A stretch of DNA of 64,000 bases from positions 537,353 through 601,352 of the forward strand of contig NW_006763142.1 of the NCBI RefSeq assembly GCF_000264905.1. The letters are read 5' to 3'. The notes beneath the pieces were generated by a model, which saw only the letters and a program-made list of their open reading frames with translations, searched no databases and was not told where the DNA came from. Shown here in pieces: positions 34,342-47,348 of this stretch; the first letter of the stretch is position 1, and each line of letters starts with the position of its first letter. Origin of the DNA: Stereum hirsutum FP-91666 SS1. Lineage: Eukaryota > Basidiomycota > Agaricomycetes > Russulales > Stereaceae. The translations under genes and the position numbers were made by a program.

Positions 34342-36705
34342 ATGGACGAAAAAGTGCCAACCGAGAGCGAGCACCAGCACTATCTTGGTCTCGGTTCGCC
34401 AGACCCTTTTCAGCGTCCTCGTCGATTTTGGCCGACTCTATTTAACGCAGTCCTCGCAACGGCACTCTTTCGATGCTGGCACATTTTGATATTCTTTGCT
34501 GCTTGGTCTACTGCCATCTGTGTCATATCACATAAGGTCGTCAATCTTGGGATATCGTCGACTTTGCTGACAGTGTGAGTAGTCTATCGCAACCGTGATG
34601 CGCTCGTGTGCCGACCTGTCTGTCCCGAATAGGTTGGGTACCGTGTTGGGTTTTGTCATTTCCTACAGAACGACGTCAAGTTTCGAGAGGTACAATGAAG
34701 GCAGAAGGTACTGGTCGCAGATCGTCCTTGCCAGTAGGACATTTGCCCGAATGGTCTGGTTCCACGTTCCTGGTACGTCACATAAACGTCAAAAATACCT
34801 TTCTTTCTATCTCATCCATGACCGACCGGAAATAGAAACCATGGCCGGCTGGGAGGACTCCATGCCTGTACAAGAGAAGAAGGCTCGTGTCATTGTCGAG
34901 AAAAAGACAGTGATCAATCTTCTTGAAGCCTTCGCCGTCGCAGTCAAGCACTATCTCCGTGGTGAAGACGGAATCTACTACGTCGACCTCTACCATCTCG
35001 TCAAGTGCCTCCCTGCGTACTCTCTCCCGGCTGGGATACCCTCCCAAGTCGACCTCACAGGGCAACCACCAATGTCACCTACTGTTCCGTCGCTCCGAGA
35101 TCGTCGTCCTTCAGATGTAAAGAGTACGCGGACGACAAGGTCGCAACCCAATATTCGGTTCTCGGAAACAGGAAATGAACGCCCACCTCCTTTACCCATC
35201 AGTTTTGGAATCCCACCCAACGCCTCTGACTCACAACTTCCCATGCCGGTTACGACATCCTCCGGCAATGGCCCGCAAAGTCCTACTTCTCCCAACCGCC
35301 GCGGCTTTATGCCCACTCTCCGTCCCATCAAAACCAACCAAAGTGGGCGCTACCCGCGGTCTGTTCTTAGTGGCCGCGAGTCAATCGGCGACGATTTCCT
35401 GCTTCCTGCGAGGATGCCGCCGAAGTACCACTTGTTTGATCTATTCCCGTTTAGTCTATTGGTGAAGGCGTTGACGAAGAGAGGGAAGGAGGTCAAGGGG
35501 AAGAAGGGTGCGAGACTGAGGGCCAAGCTGAAGAGTCAGGCGGTGACCAGCCACAATTTGCCGCTGGAGATCTCGTTGTATTTGGTGTGTATTTCTTCCC
35601 CCAATTTCATCCTAAGGCGCGCATCGTATACTAAACTGCTGAAACTTTGATAGAGTTCATACATTGCCGCACTTCAGACTCGTAAAGCGCTCGACCCTCC
35701 GACGATCAGTACGTGTCTCTTATGTTTCACTCGCTGGATGTTGACACTGACAGGAACTGTCCTTATCTTGATGTTTGTGTACAGCCATCATGATTCAAAC
35801 CCTCAATCAGCTCGTAGATGCTCTGACAGGCCTGGAACGGATCCTCACCACGCCCATCCCCTTCTCGTCAGTCTTTGTTCTTGCCCATCTCTGCGCTAGT
35901 TCTAACTGACGAGCTTTCTGAATTAGGTACTCGGTGCATCTGTGGACAGTGACGCTCCTATACTGTCTTTTCTTGGTATGTCCCGATTTCGTTTAACGTT
36001 TGTCGAAGGAAGGAATCCTGATTATAGCATTGCAGCCGTTCCAGCTTTGGCTGTACCTTGGGTGGGTGACTATCCCAGGGACCGTTATTGCCGTGCGTTT
36101 CTCCTTACTATGTTCTCGCTGTGGTGCTGACATGGTCCCGAATTTGGCGCATATTTTATAGTGCTTCATCTTCTTCGGGTTCTTGGTGGCCGGTGAAGAA
36201 ATCGAAAGTACGTTCTCGCCACTTCCTGTTGCAGTCGAGCCGTTTTCTAACCGTTACGCTTGTGTTGCTTTGTAGACCCATTCGGTATGCACAGCCTTTG
36301 CAACATATATCTTATAACCTACTCACACTCTTCATTCTTTGCATGTTTATTTAGGCTACGACAAAAATGACCTCGTGAGTACTCTTCCCTTCAGTCTTCC
36401 CGCCGTCCAATCATTGACGAGCAACTTCCTCCGTCTGCGTTGGGCCCCAGAACATGGACCACTTCACCTCCAACATCATCCGCTACGAGCTCCGCGCTAT
36501 TACTGCTGCGCCTGCGCCAGACCCTCAAATTTGGGCATTCTCGCCTGCGAACGACCATATCTTCGCTTCGGCCTACACCCATAGCACATCTGGTGGAGCT
36601 GCGCAAGATGCGGAAGAGGGGGCCCAGGGACATATGGTCGGTTCGCCTGAAGAATGGGTTGGACGGGGTTTGGGGTCCATCAGGGGGGCGTTGGCGAGGG
36701 TGTAA
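34342..36705 (+). CDS. bestrophin-like (UPF0187) anion channel
   Basis: Exons: 34342-34574, 34633-34772, 34836-35584, 35654-35708, 35785-35866, 35927-35975, 36036-36092, 36162-36207, 36276-36284, 36355-36374 and 36451-36705 (about 564 residues). The first helices (RCWHILIFFAAWSTAICVI, then VLGFVISYRTTSSFERYNE) match the start of bestrophin-type channels. KKTVINLLEAFAVAVKHYLR and YVDLYHLVKCLPAY follow. An insertion of about 170 Ser/Pro-rich residues comes before PPKYHLFDLFPFSLL. The last helices end with IFFGFLVAGEEIENPFGYDK and NDLNMDHF, the conserved cytoplasmic neck. A 9-nt exon encodes most of NPFG. The family forms chloride or bicarbonate channels; the fungal substrate is unknown. Intron 34773-34835 is 63 nt and free of stops in frame, so it could also be retained. 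Confidence 0.88.
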
Positions 36706-38999
36706 GTCACATATCAGATACCTTCTTTAGCTCCGCGGCGTCGACTCGTCGCCAGAGCGTTATGCGATTCCTTGCTAGTCTCTGTCATCTCTTTGTTGTC
36801 TTGCCGAGTGTTGTTACTTTAGAGTCGGACTCGCTTTTATTTCTGTTCTTCCATCCCTTTTTTTTCCTCGTTCTTGGCTCGCTCAGATTCGCCCCAGGTC
36901 GGTCTGCTGCTGTTTCCCAAAATTCATTGATCCCATAGCGTCGATATTCGGATTCGCTCTCACATTTGCTATCTCTCTTTAGCTCTTCTCTTGCATAGTG
37001 ACTCACTCGGTCTCCTTGCATATGTACATATATTTCTTACCCACATGTCTGTCTCTCTGTCCACCACACTCCCCTCATGCCTCTCATCTCAATAGATCTG
37101 TCCGCTCGTTACATACATTACATATCTCATCCGCACATACATACACATTCACATACACATATACTTTGCATTGGTCGTGGCTCGCTGTTACTAGTTCGTG
37201 TTACGGTGACGACTCTCATGACCTGCTCCTGCTCCCATCTCCCGATCCCCCTCACGTCATTTCCACGTTCTTGATGCATAGGTTGGTGGCTAGATGCCAT
37301 TTCCCCCCGTGTTGTCTGTCCTCTCGTTGCTTTGCTTTTAATCTATATGCACTTGGTGCATTGTTAGTTTTGTAAATTGACTCTTCGGAGCTTCGTGGGT
37401 GAGAATGTAAGGCGTGGTGGTGCCACAGGATGAACAGCAGATCTGGAGCACGTCTTCCGAATCCAACAAGGACAAACAAGTGGCTTTTACCATGTCATCC
37501 AGTTGCGTGGATCGACTTACATCTTGCTTACACCAGCTTGGTCATGCTGACATGATAGCTTCATTCTTGTAGGTGGCCGGCGTAGTAACGCTGCTCACGC
37601 TCACTATAAATCTTGGATGGTCACCGCTTGGTCCCCGTCTGCCCAACGGTGTCCCCGCTATACTCACAGCTGCCTGGTCCACTAGGCTCACCAACAACTC
37701 ACCAAGCTCTCACCAAGCTCTCACTGAACACAGGTGCTTACTAAGTACCCCGCGGCATTACTTATCATAAATTTACTGAACTCAAATTACACTTGATAGG
37801 TTTCGATGCGTAAGGTGGTGACTGGTCCTGGAAGTCGATGTACGCAAATCCGAGTCGAGATTTTGTGTGGCCCAGTGCCACTCAGGATGGCCGGCCAGGT
37901 CCGGCCCGATACAGCCGGAAGCTTCTGGAATCAACAAACGCAAACAATGGCTTTGTTGTCCGTCGAGACGGGCTCTTGAAGTTTTCCGACCTCACCGGTG
38001 GCCGCATCCAACGACACTGATCATGCTTTTAGGCCTCAGGCGCTGATCTCGGTTGGGAGAGCAAGTGACTACAATACATCATTTTTTCCATCGTGCCCGG
38101 GCCCTATAGGGATTGCAAGCGGGTAGCCTGAGGCTGTATGTAACACACCCAGACTCACCCTCACACTTGCCTCACACGCATAACGCATGGCCCGGACCTT
38201 GCGAAGTTCCCCCGAGGACCGCAAAGGTGATGATTCATCTGCACTTTAGACGCCGGTTTTACGCATCAAGGGGGCTTGCTCATGTTTGAATTGCAGGCCG
38301 TAATGGTGGACGGTCAAGATCATCGTCCCGCGAACGACTTTAGGTAAATTTGAGATGACTGAGCAAGGCGCTAACCTTGTTACATACGCTGTCCATTGTC
38401 GCACTCTCGTAAATCTGAGATCAATAATGTGCGCGAAAGCCACTCAGGTAACGACTCTGCGGGACCGACACAGCTGAACCTCGTCCATGTATTGTAATAG
38501 CTCGCTCGAAGTGCACACCGTCAGGGTTGCCAACCTTTACTTGCATTGGTAAGCCCGTTGCTGCTGTCGATCTGCAGCTTCCAGAAGGAGAATGTTAGAA
38601 GAACCCAACAAATTTCAAACACTTCAGTCATTGCGGAGCATCGTAAACACCTCAGTCATTGTTCCATTCCGGATTATACTCCATCTCGGGAAGTTGTCAA
38701 GTATTTACCGATGTCTCAATGTGTTCGCCATTCATAAGCATGCACAACTGCTAGATGCATAACGCAAAGCACCCGTGGGGTATTTAGCCTTGCGTGTGTC
38801 TTCTTTAGTTCAAATCAAATCTCCACGGTCTTTCAAGGTATCCCTCACCCCGACTCCGTCCAGACGCGCAGGTCACCGTACGCCGTGTTCTTTTAACCGC
38901 ATAGCTTGTGTCGGCTACAGTATTGACGACAGATTTAGGAATATTTCTGGCCTTGCGCTCGGTCTACTTGTTCAAACCCACAACCCTCATCGAAAGACA
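36706..38999. other. 2.3-kb intergenic region
   Basis: The first 700 nt are T/C-rich and include a CACATACATACACATT-type simple repeat near 37134-37168, probably the 3' region of the bestrophin gene. The remainder holds short ORFs on both strands without recognisable domains. Confidence 0.45.
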
Positions 39000-40490
39000 A
39001 TGTCTGACGTCCCGAATGTGAGTTCGTTCCTCTGCGGCACTCTGGCCAGGAGCTGATAATCCCCGTACTAGTTGACATTCACGTCTCGACTCCTGACCGA
39101 CTACCCGCACAGCAGCAAGGACTGTGGGACGTCGGTCCCGGATGATAGTCCACACCATCCCAAACCCTTTCAACATTCCCCAATCTCCCGTCTTCCTTGC
39201 GAGCTTCTCGCCAGAATCTTCTGCCATCTCATCGGACACCCGGGACACTTTCATCCAGATTGTTGTGGTTTCCTCGCTGAATGGCTCGCGATCATCCACG
39301 TATGCTCAAAATGGCGCAAAGTTGCCTTTGGAGCGAAATGTCTATGGACCAACGTCATTTTCAGCGGCACTGGTATTGCGCAGGAGATGCTGCAACGCTC
39401 TCGAGGAATGCCCCTCAATCTGTATCTCGAACATCTACCCCGAGCCCACCGTCCACCCGTTGTCCAGAGCTACATGCAAAACCTCGCTCTCGTTATACGT
39501 CACTCTTCGGGAAACATCAGGACCGTTCAACTCGCCCTGAGCGTCGATGATCTCCAGGACATCATGCTGCAGCTCGAGGACATGAAATTCACGAGCCACC
39601 TGGAACGCTTCAAAATGTCCGTGTGGAACCCGAGAGGGGTCTGCGATGTCCCTTTGTCGCTCGTCTTCCTACCTCATGACCTATTCGATGGTCAATATCC
39701 CCAGCTACGGTCCTTATTACTCTCCAACATCTTCTTACCCGTGAAGACCTATCAATTCACTCAGCTCACTAAGCTCAAGCTGGACGGCATGTTGCTGAAG
39801 GAGGACCAAAAGATATGTTTCGACTGTCTTCTCAATATCCTCGAACCGCTCAGCCCTACGCTGCAGTACATACGGCTCAGCCACGTTATAAAGGACTGCT
39901 ACCCTTATCCTCCCTCCTTCCCGCACCGCCAAATCGTTCTTCGCGACCTTCGTTATCTCGACATCACGTCCACGGGCTCCAACAACGAGCGTCTCCTGCG
40001 CTGTCTCAAACTGCCCCAGCGTCCCATTAAACTCCTCTGGACAGCCTTCGCCCGATCATCCAGCCAACTCTCTCTCCTTTCCCCGGTGTCCGCTCAATAC
40101 GCAGGAACCTCCGACTCCGTTCTTCGCGCTCTATCCATCAATTTCAGGTCTTACAAGGGTCATCCCTTCTACGAGATTCGGTGCCTCTCCACAGAGTCCC
40201 CCCAGTTCGATACCGTGGAGAACGAGGAGAGCTGGACCGTGGCGAGGGTCGGCAGTTACGATACTAGCGATAATATCGCCGCTGGGGAACAGGTCGCTGG
40301 AGATCTTGCTAGGATATTCGACACTATTCTCCTCGACCATCTCGTCGTATTGACGTGCAAGTGTCCGTGTCCCTTGAGCGACGCTGCCCAGCGTTCGATC
40401 TTGAGAACCCTTCATCTTGCGAAGAATGTTCGGGAGTTGGATACGGAAGGGTTATCCAAAGCCGTGTTTGAGGGGAAGATAGAGACTTGA
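39000..40490 (+). CDS. F-box protein
   Basis: Two exons (39000-39017 and 39072-40490) give 478 residues. The first contributes only MSDVPN. The F-box begins at about residue 45 with ISRLPCELLARIFCHLIG and continues with AIIHVCSKWRKVAFGAKCLW, the usual pattern of agaricomycete F-box proteins. The remainder has weak leucine-rich segments (YPQLRSLLLSNIFL, LTKLKLDGMLL, LRDLRYLDITS). As an SCF adaptor it would choose substrates for ubiquitination; none can be named. It is not a close copy of the F-box gene at 20891-22861. If the first exon is not used, an ATG inside exon 2 would start after the F-box, so the small exon is favoured. Confidence 0.8.
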
Positions 40491-41324
40491 GGCGGAGTCT
40501 TTGGAGGAGTTGACGTATAAGGATCTCGAGTGCTCGAAGAGTTACTGGAGTATAGGGGTAGTCAAGGTGGAAACCAAGTGGTTTCGAACAGGCGGTTCGA
40601 GACCATGCAAGCTAAGACAGAGTTCGCGATCAAGAGGGCCGAGTTGTTTGTGCAGCGAGCGGCATGGAAGGAAGATTGGAGAGTGTGCCGGGGACAGCGT
40701 ATGTAGCTCGGGCTGTTTTGTGACTGGGATATCGAAGTCTTGAGGACGTATGATCGATAACTTCGTATATGTGATTCTCGATGCGAAAATATTGAATATT
40801 GAATACCGAATACATGTACATTTCGAATCAAGCCGTCCATATATATATCCGAACACGAGAAAGCGAACGCGAGAAGGCAGATGAACAGCCAGGTAAGGAA
40901 ACAGGTTATAGAGGTGGTTGCGAGAGGGGGAGGCAGGGGGTAGCGAGGTGAGGATATGTGGTGTGGAGGGGAGTGGTTGGGGTGGGTTAAAAATAGTACA
41001 AGTACGCGTGAGTTTGACTGAGTATCGTTGAAAGAAAGAAGAGTAGGAAGTAGAGACAGGAGAAAGGAAAAAGATGTCGAAGGTTGGAGTAACTTGAAAC
41101 GAGAAAGTCCCAGGGTGCGTCTTACATTTGACATCCTTCATAAATTGACGAGAAAACAAGAAAATATAGAAACATAGAGAAGGAGAACAAGAAAGAGAGG
41201 GTAAACATACGTACACTTGTTGATTGTTTCGCTGCGATCGTTCTTCCACATCGCTCACCTACTCACCAGGGTTCGGCCAAAATGACGAACACTGAGACAT
41301 CTGACGAAGCCAAGGATCAAAGAG
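40491..41324. other. convergent intergenic spacer
   Basis: An 834-bp gap between the 3' ends of the F-box gene (+) and the zinc-finger gene (-). The minus-strand frames at 40542-41258 are low-complexity C/T-rich translations and not convincing genes. An AT-rich ATATATATAT stretch is near 40840. Confidence 0.5.
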
Positions 41325-43387
41325 TTAAAGCTCCATCTCCATCTCCATCCCATCCCAATCTTCCTCCTCCGCCGCCTTCCCTCTATCATCAAACTCCATC
41401 TCGTCCTCTTCCTCCTCTTTCACGCTAAATCCATCATACCTCATCAAACTCGTCCTAGCCGCCCTCGTCCTAGAACTGAACCCATACCCACTGAGACCAC
41501 CTCCTCCCAGTTCGACATCGCCATCACCGTCGACATCAATATCGATATCTTCATCCATATCCACAGACGGTGGGATGGAAGGAGACCTGGAACTGCCAGA
41601 GACGGACCAAGCACCTGTGCCCTCTGACCTCGTGAATGACTGCGCGAGGGAAGATGGGTGCGCAGGAGGGGCAGCGATGGACGACGAGTAGGAATATGAG
41701 CCCGGAGAGGGATAATAAGGCTGGCGATACGATGCAGCCGAAATGGAACCCCAGGATTCAGGCGCAGGAGAGCCATTGACATGTACGCGGCCATGAATGT
41801 TCGGTACGGCAACTGGCGCAGAACTGCTGGTGACCGTTTCATGCGCGTAGGGGGACATGACGCGCGTTGGGCCAGATCCTGAGAAACCAAGCCTCGTGGT
41901 CGAACCGGAACTGCTCTCGCTCTTCGTGGCCACACCTAACACACCTGGACGGAGCTGTGTTATACCACCAGCACCGCTCGCGGTGGAAGGGATAGAATAA
42001 TCATGGAGGCGAGGGCCGGTAGACGTGGCGCGGGACGAGGAAGTCGACGATATATTGGAGGTGGCTGGAACCGAGCTCGATATAGGATGAGCGGGAGCAG
42101 AAATCGAAGCGTTTAAGGGGGCTCTGGTGGTCGAAGTCGCCGAGGTCGTAGCGTCGGAGGGTGGCGGAAGAAGTCCGCCGGAAAGGTAGGACGGCCAGAG
42201 AGAGCGATCATCCGGTAGCGAGGATCCTCCTGATGTAGTCGGAGAAAGATGCGATAGTATCGCCGCTGCCTACAGAAAGAACCGGATAACATCGTCAGAC
42301 AGTGTTTGTGTGAAACAGTTTGCGACAAAAATTCAAAATGAAGATATGTGATATGATGTATGCGCCACAAGGGTCACACACAGGGCCACCCATCAGAAGA
42401 TTCACCGTCACAAACACTTACCTCCATCAACTGGACCTGCTGATGCTTGCTCAACAGAAACTTGGACGCCTCTCGCCAGTGCGGAGAATGCTCCCATCTA
42501 TGCTTGATCAGGCAAGACGGGTGACGATAGACCTATGAGTATTTCGCAACCCCATTCAGATACACGAAAAGGAGGATCAGAACGTTCCGGGGAACCGACC
42601 TTGGAGCAACTCTCGCACGTAAAGATCATTCCTCTCTTCTTACCGTTCTTCGTCGTGCCATTTCCAGCATTGGCCTTGGAGTCCACGCTACCGGCCTGCG
42701 CGTCGGGAACCGTCAGGTCCGAGGGAAGAGATTGGGCCGCCTCTTCCGCCTTGGAAGGTCTCGTCGAAATCTGGACCGTGGTGTTCGAAGCGGCCTTGAT
42801 GGGCACGGGGGAGGATAGCGCGGCTGATGCCGATGCGAAAGAGGTCGACGTCGCTGAGAATGCTCCTCCTTGGACACCTGAAGATGTAGACAGGGACAGA
42901 TTTGCGAGTGCCGTCAAAGCTGATGCCGCGTTCTGCAGTCCCATCGGCCTGTACAGATGAAGGTCAACACCCTTACATGATGATGGATGTAGACGAATGA
43001 AAGGGTGAATGACAAGGGGCACGTACGAGGGGCGAGAAGCAGCATCTCTGGCGTCACTCATTCTTCTCTTCATCTGTCCAGTAGAAGATAAACGACGCGA
43101 CTTGAGTGCATGTTGCACTGCGGGTCCATTACTGATACTGCGTGGCACACTCCCTGCACCAGACTCGTAGAGGCCAGAGTCGTGAAAAGAGTTCTCAACA
43201 ACACTTTCCGGTGGGGAATCATCGTGAGATACGGGTATAGGAGAAGCATTGGCCGCAACGATGGACAAGGACAGCAGACTGAGACCACTGCCGCCTTGGG
43301 CCTAAACACGACAAGGCTTCAGCTCCACGTAACCTCATAGAACACAGAATGTTGACTCACCGAAGCAGGTTGTGTTCTCTCCGTCAT
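41325..43387 (-). CDS. C2H2 zinc-finger transcription factor
   Basis: Minus-strand exons are 43361-43387, 43027-43301, 42600-42948, 42422-42532 and 41325-42269 (568 residues). A single finger reads FTCESCSKVYRHPSCLIKH and RWEH, with ligands Cys212, Cys215, His228 and His232. An intron falls inside the finger, right after Lys217. The segment after it, HSPHWREASKFLLSKHQQV, is strongly conserved in basidiomycete homologues and is followed by EAAAILSHLSP. The N-terminal 200 residues and the C-terminal 300 residues are Ser/Pro/Ala-rich and likely disordered. The C-terminus is acidic (EEEEDEMEFDDRG), possibly an activation region. DNA binding is expected; the targets are unknown. The antisense frame at 42535-42960 is a shadow. 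Confidence 0.88.
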
Positions 43388-45196
43388 GATTCAATATAAC
43401 TCCGGCTGAGTGCGTGGTCGAAATGGCAAGCTTGGTGGATATGAAGAGGCCGACGATGAATGGTATGGTCCGCGCTGGTGTAGTGAGTTCAGATCGTACA
43501 GTGCGTATTAATGAGCATTTCTTCAAAGAGATTAGCGATAGGCAGGCGTTTAAGAAGCCATAGTGTCGACGAAGGCAGTGTGGAGGGGGATGGTGGTGGT
43601 CAAGATGAAGGACGTCGAGAGGGGCAGCGGACAGTAGTCTATGCTATGTCCCCAATTCAAAGTCCGCCCAAATTATTCTTGTCAGCCTCGATCACTCAGC
43701 CTTGTCAGGCCTTGTCACTGCGCCCGTCATGTCCCGTTCCTATCTTTCTTCGTCCGTCTGCTTGTATTGACTTGGCTCGCACAAATAAACAGATATAAAA
43801 TATATCTCATACGACAGATGGGTAGCATCTGTACCGCAATCATGTCACGGACAAACCAAAACCGGACGGGGAATCCGCCGGTTGGCGTTCAAGGTGCAAA
43901 GTTCGGTAGGAAAAGTCGGCATTGATATCGCAGTATGCACCTCCTAATTATGTCTTGCTACCTCGCTTATAGTTACTGCATTTGTTTTAGATGCTCGAGC
44001 GAACAATAGGTTCTCGTAGCTCTCGACATTCCGATGAAAGTATAAGCTTGCACTAACGAATTGAAATCTGCCACATCATTCTTGTGGCGCAGCTCGGAAG
44101 TGGCTGCTCATGCATGCAAGTCAGCACGGCATCAAAGCCACCCCTTTATATAGACCTTGCATTCGGCGCCGCTCCGTGGTATTCACGTAGTACCTACCGA
44201 ATCCAAAATCAGTTCACCATCGAAATCCGACCTAAATGTGTCATTGATTCTCGCCCGCGTTCACGAAAGGTCTCGGAAATGGTCAAACTTGGTGCTTACT
44301 TCCACGGAACAAACGAACGTGACAATGGGTGCACCTCAATGCCTTCAATCCAGACGACTCTTGTGGCTTGCTTGGGCAGACTTTATCTTCATCCTTCTGA
44401 TCACGCGGTCGCCGAAGGCTAACTGAGGGTCAGTGTGTTTTCTCGTCTGAGCGGATTTCATTCGTATACGTGAACTGACCTATCATCGTTCCGTCGGCAC
44501 AGACATTTAACATCACAACCCATGCCCGGAGCGGGCTCATCATCTTCGTCTTGCCATAGCTCGCATGCAACCTCATCACTCTCAGGACACCGTCCGAAAT
44601 CAGGCCAAATGATCTGTTATCCCCGTGTAGACCTCGGACGAGTTGTTGAAATCATTCGCCTCGTAGCAGTGGTCGCAATTCATGGTCGTGGTGCAAGAAT
44701 CCGCAGCTGCTAACGGCCACACTATGTGGGCCACGATCTCGTCTCTGTTCCATGCACTTCGTACCTGACGAGGAATCTTACACTCGTCATTGTCTTTCAC
44801 TGCCCTGCATTCTCACATACATACGGTGGCGGAACGACTGCCTCTACGGCCCGGCCGACAGGTTATCCTCACACTTGTTCATGTTGATCTGACTCAGTCA
44901 CGAGTCTCGTATTTCATGGTTCTCTTGATCTTGAGCATGGCCATGTCTTCATAGCTGCTTCGAAGATCCATAATTATATGTTGAACTGTCCTCTGACGTC
45001 TAATCGCGCCCTCAATCCTCATAAAGAAGACCGGTTTCTAACATATGTCCCCGAAGTACTGAAGAGCTCGTGGTCATAGGTCTTTTCTTATGACCATCCC
45101 GGCGATATCTTGCGGTACGTGATATACTGCTTCTACAGTCTTCTGAAGACATTTATTGCACCCACCTCTCAAAGCATCAGTCTGCCTGAGCTCAAG
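43388..45196. other. 1.8-kb divergent intergenic region
   Basis: This should contain the promoters of the zinc-finger gene (-) and the GH105 gene (+). Short ORFs at 43511-43925, 44084-44426 and 44522-44800 show no domain and no credible splicing. Confidence 0.45.
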
Positions 45197-46887
45197 ATGA
45201 TGCCCCTCTCACACATCCTCGTTTCCCTGCTTCCCCTTGTCCTCATCACCCCACCCATCACCCAAGCTCAAATCACTTACTCAACCTACGCTGCTGACTC
45301 TGCCATCTCCCGAGGTCAAGGCAATGGTCTCTCTGCTGGGGTACCCATCGTCTCCTACGAACACGGAGAGTTTCAGTGGGCTTTGAGGTTACTGTATGAG
45401 CGTACCGGGAATCAGAGCTATTTTGACTATATCCAGGCGGGTGTGGATCGGAATGTGGCGGACAATGGAACAGTTGGGGGAGGGTACAAGTGAGTCTTTT
45501 GCTTCGCTGTGTGGAACCAGGAATGTAGGGGGGTGAGAGGATGAGGGCTGATGAGAGGTGTCGTGTCGCGTCGCACAGCCTCTCGAGCTACCAGCTTGAT
45601 CCGGTGAGAGTTGGTCCGACCTTCGTATACCTGTGGGTCGAATCCCTACCATATCCCGTGATTATTCATAAATTAACATCAACCGCCTTCACGATATGCT
45701 TCGAAGGTATAACACCACCGGCGAGGCAAAATACCAAGAAGCAGCCGATCTGTTCCGGAAGCAGCTCGAAACGCATCCAAGAACGTCTGAGGGACAGTTC
45801 TGGCACAAGCTCATGTATCCGAGCCAAGGTATTCGAGAGTCTACATGTCATGACTGAAGACTTATTCTGACTGTCATTTAACTTTATTAGGATGGCTTGA
45901 CGGAATCTACGTGAGTTATTTCAACTACCGCCGGCAGAAGTTACCATAGCCCTAATCTACTCGTCCTGCAGATGGGCTCCGTCTTCTACGCCACCTACAC
46001 AGCCGCATTCCAGCCAACGAATCAATCAGCCTGGGGTAAGACATTTATCTCTCCTCTTCACTCCGATATGTACTCTTGGGCATCTCACCGGTCTAACGCC
46101 ACAATCCAAACCCAGACGACATCCTCCTCCAATTTACCCTAATGCACAACCACACCCTTCAACTACCCTCAGCCCTCAACACGACCGACAACGAAACCTA
46201 CGTCGGCCTCCTCTACCATGCCTATGACAACTCCTTCGTCCAAGACTGGGCCTCTCCCGACCGCGGCCACTCCCCCGAAGTCTGGGATCGTGCGGTCGGA
46301 TGGTACATGATGGCGCTCGTAGACGTCCTCGACATCATTGACACCACGCCCGCCATATCCGCGAACTCCACTCTGGACCTGGAACCCCATCACGCGACGT
46401 TGCAAGGATATCTTTCTACACTCACCGATAATCTCATCTCCGCCGCCACCACAGACGCAGTGAACTCCTCCGACGCCTGGTGGCTCGTCATGTCTCAACC
46501 CTACCGCGCTGGCAACTACTTCGAGTCGAGCGGCAGCACGATGTTCGTCTACGCCATCCTCCGCGGTATCCGTCTCGGCTACATCGACGACTCGGACGGG
46601 AGTAAAGTGGAGGTAATGAAGAAGTCGTACGAGTATATGGTCGATAACTGGGTGATCCCGCAGGGTAATGGAACGATGGATTGGAATAATACGGTGATTG
46701 TGGGGAGTATGCAGCCCGGGAATGATTATGAGGTGAGCTTTCGGTTTGTCGCTTGGATGATGCATAGAATTGAGACTGATGAGTTGCGTACGGTGTGCAG
46801 TACTATGTCAGCCAGGCAATCGATATCAACGATTTGAAGGGCGTGGCGTCGTTCGTGCTAGCCAGCTACGAATATGAGCTGTTGTAG
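45197..46887 (+). CDS. secreted GH105 unsaturated rhamnogalacturonyl hydrolase
   Basis: Seven exons (45197-45489, 45579-45632, 45707-45828, 45891-45910, 45972-46035, 46116-46732, 46801-46887) encode 418 residues. An N-terminal signal peptide of about 24 residues ends near ITQAQITY. The (alpha/alpha)6-barrel family marks are GEFQWALRLLYERTG, LDPVRVGPTFVYL, QFWHKLMYPSQGWLDGIYMG with catalytic Asp at about 160, DRAVGWYMMALVDVLD and YFESSGSTMFVYAILRG. The enzyme removes unsaturated galacturonate from rhamnogalacturonan fragments made by pectate or rhamnogalacturonan lyases, so it acts in pectin breakdown outside the cell. Several N-glycosylation sites (NQS, NGT, NTT, NSS) fit secretion. A second in-frame ATG follows the first directly. 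Confidence 0.92.
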
Positions 46888-47348
46888 AATCTATAATGTA
46901 CGGCGGCCGGTCTATGTCAACGAAGCTTCTCCGCTGTAGCCATAGCAGGTTCGGTTAGTTTGTGGCGCGTACGCCACACACCACAGCAATGAATACGAAG
47001 TAATTTTAATTGTCATTGGGGTGCTGTCTACAACTGACAATTGACATTCACCGAAAGGCAGGAGAAAATACAGACAGTCCAGAGCGACTCACGATCACCA
47101 AAATGATCCCCTGAAACAGACGTAGACACAGACACAAACAGAAAACGTCACGGAAAGGCAGAAGAAAAATGGACATCGACAGTCGAGACGACTAAAGTAT
47201 ACGAGTTCAAGAGAACCAAGACGAAAGCGAGGGTGAGGAGATAGCGCGACCACTGAAAGCGGGAGAGAAAAAACGAGTGAGAGAGTAGGTATGAGTGACG
47301 GCGAAGACGCGAAAAGGAATCAGAATAATCAAATCAAGCTTATCAGGT
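46888..47348. other. convergent intergenic spacer
   Basis: A 461-bp gap between the 3' ends of the GH105 gene (+) and the PriA-like gene (-). It is A-rich on the plus strand toward the PriA-like stop. I see no gene in it. Confidence 0.5.

Noticed and set aside
33852..34445. 197-codon plus-strand ORF
   Set aside because: It overlaps the start of the bestrophin-like gene in another frame, has no recognised domain, and its composition looks like promoter sequence.
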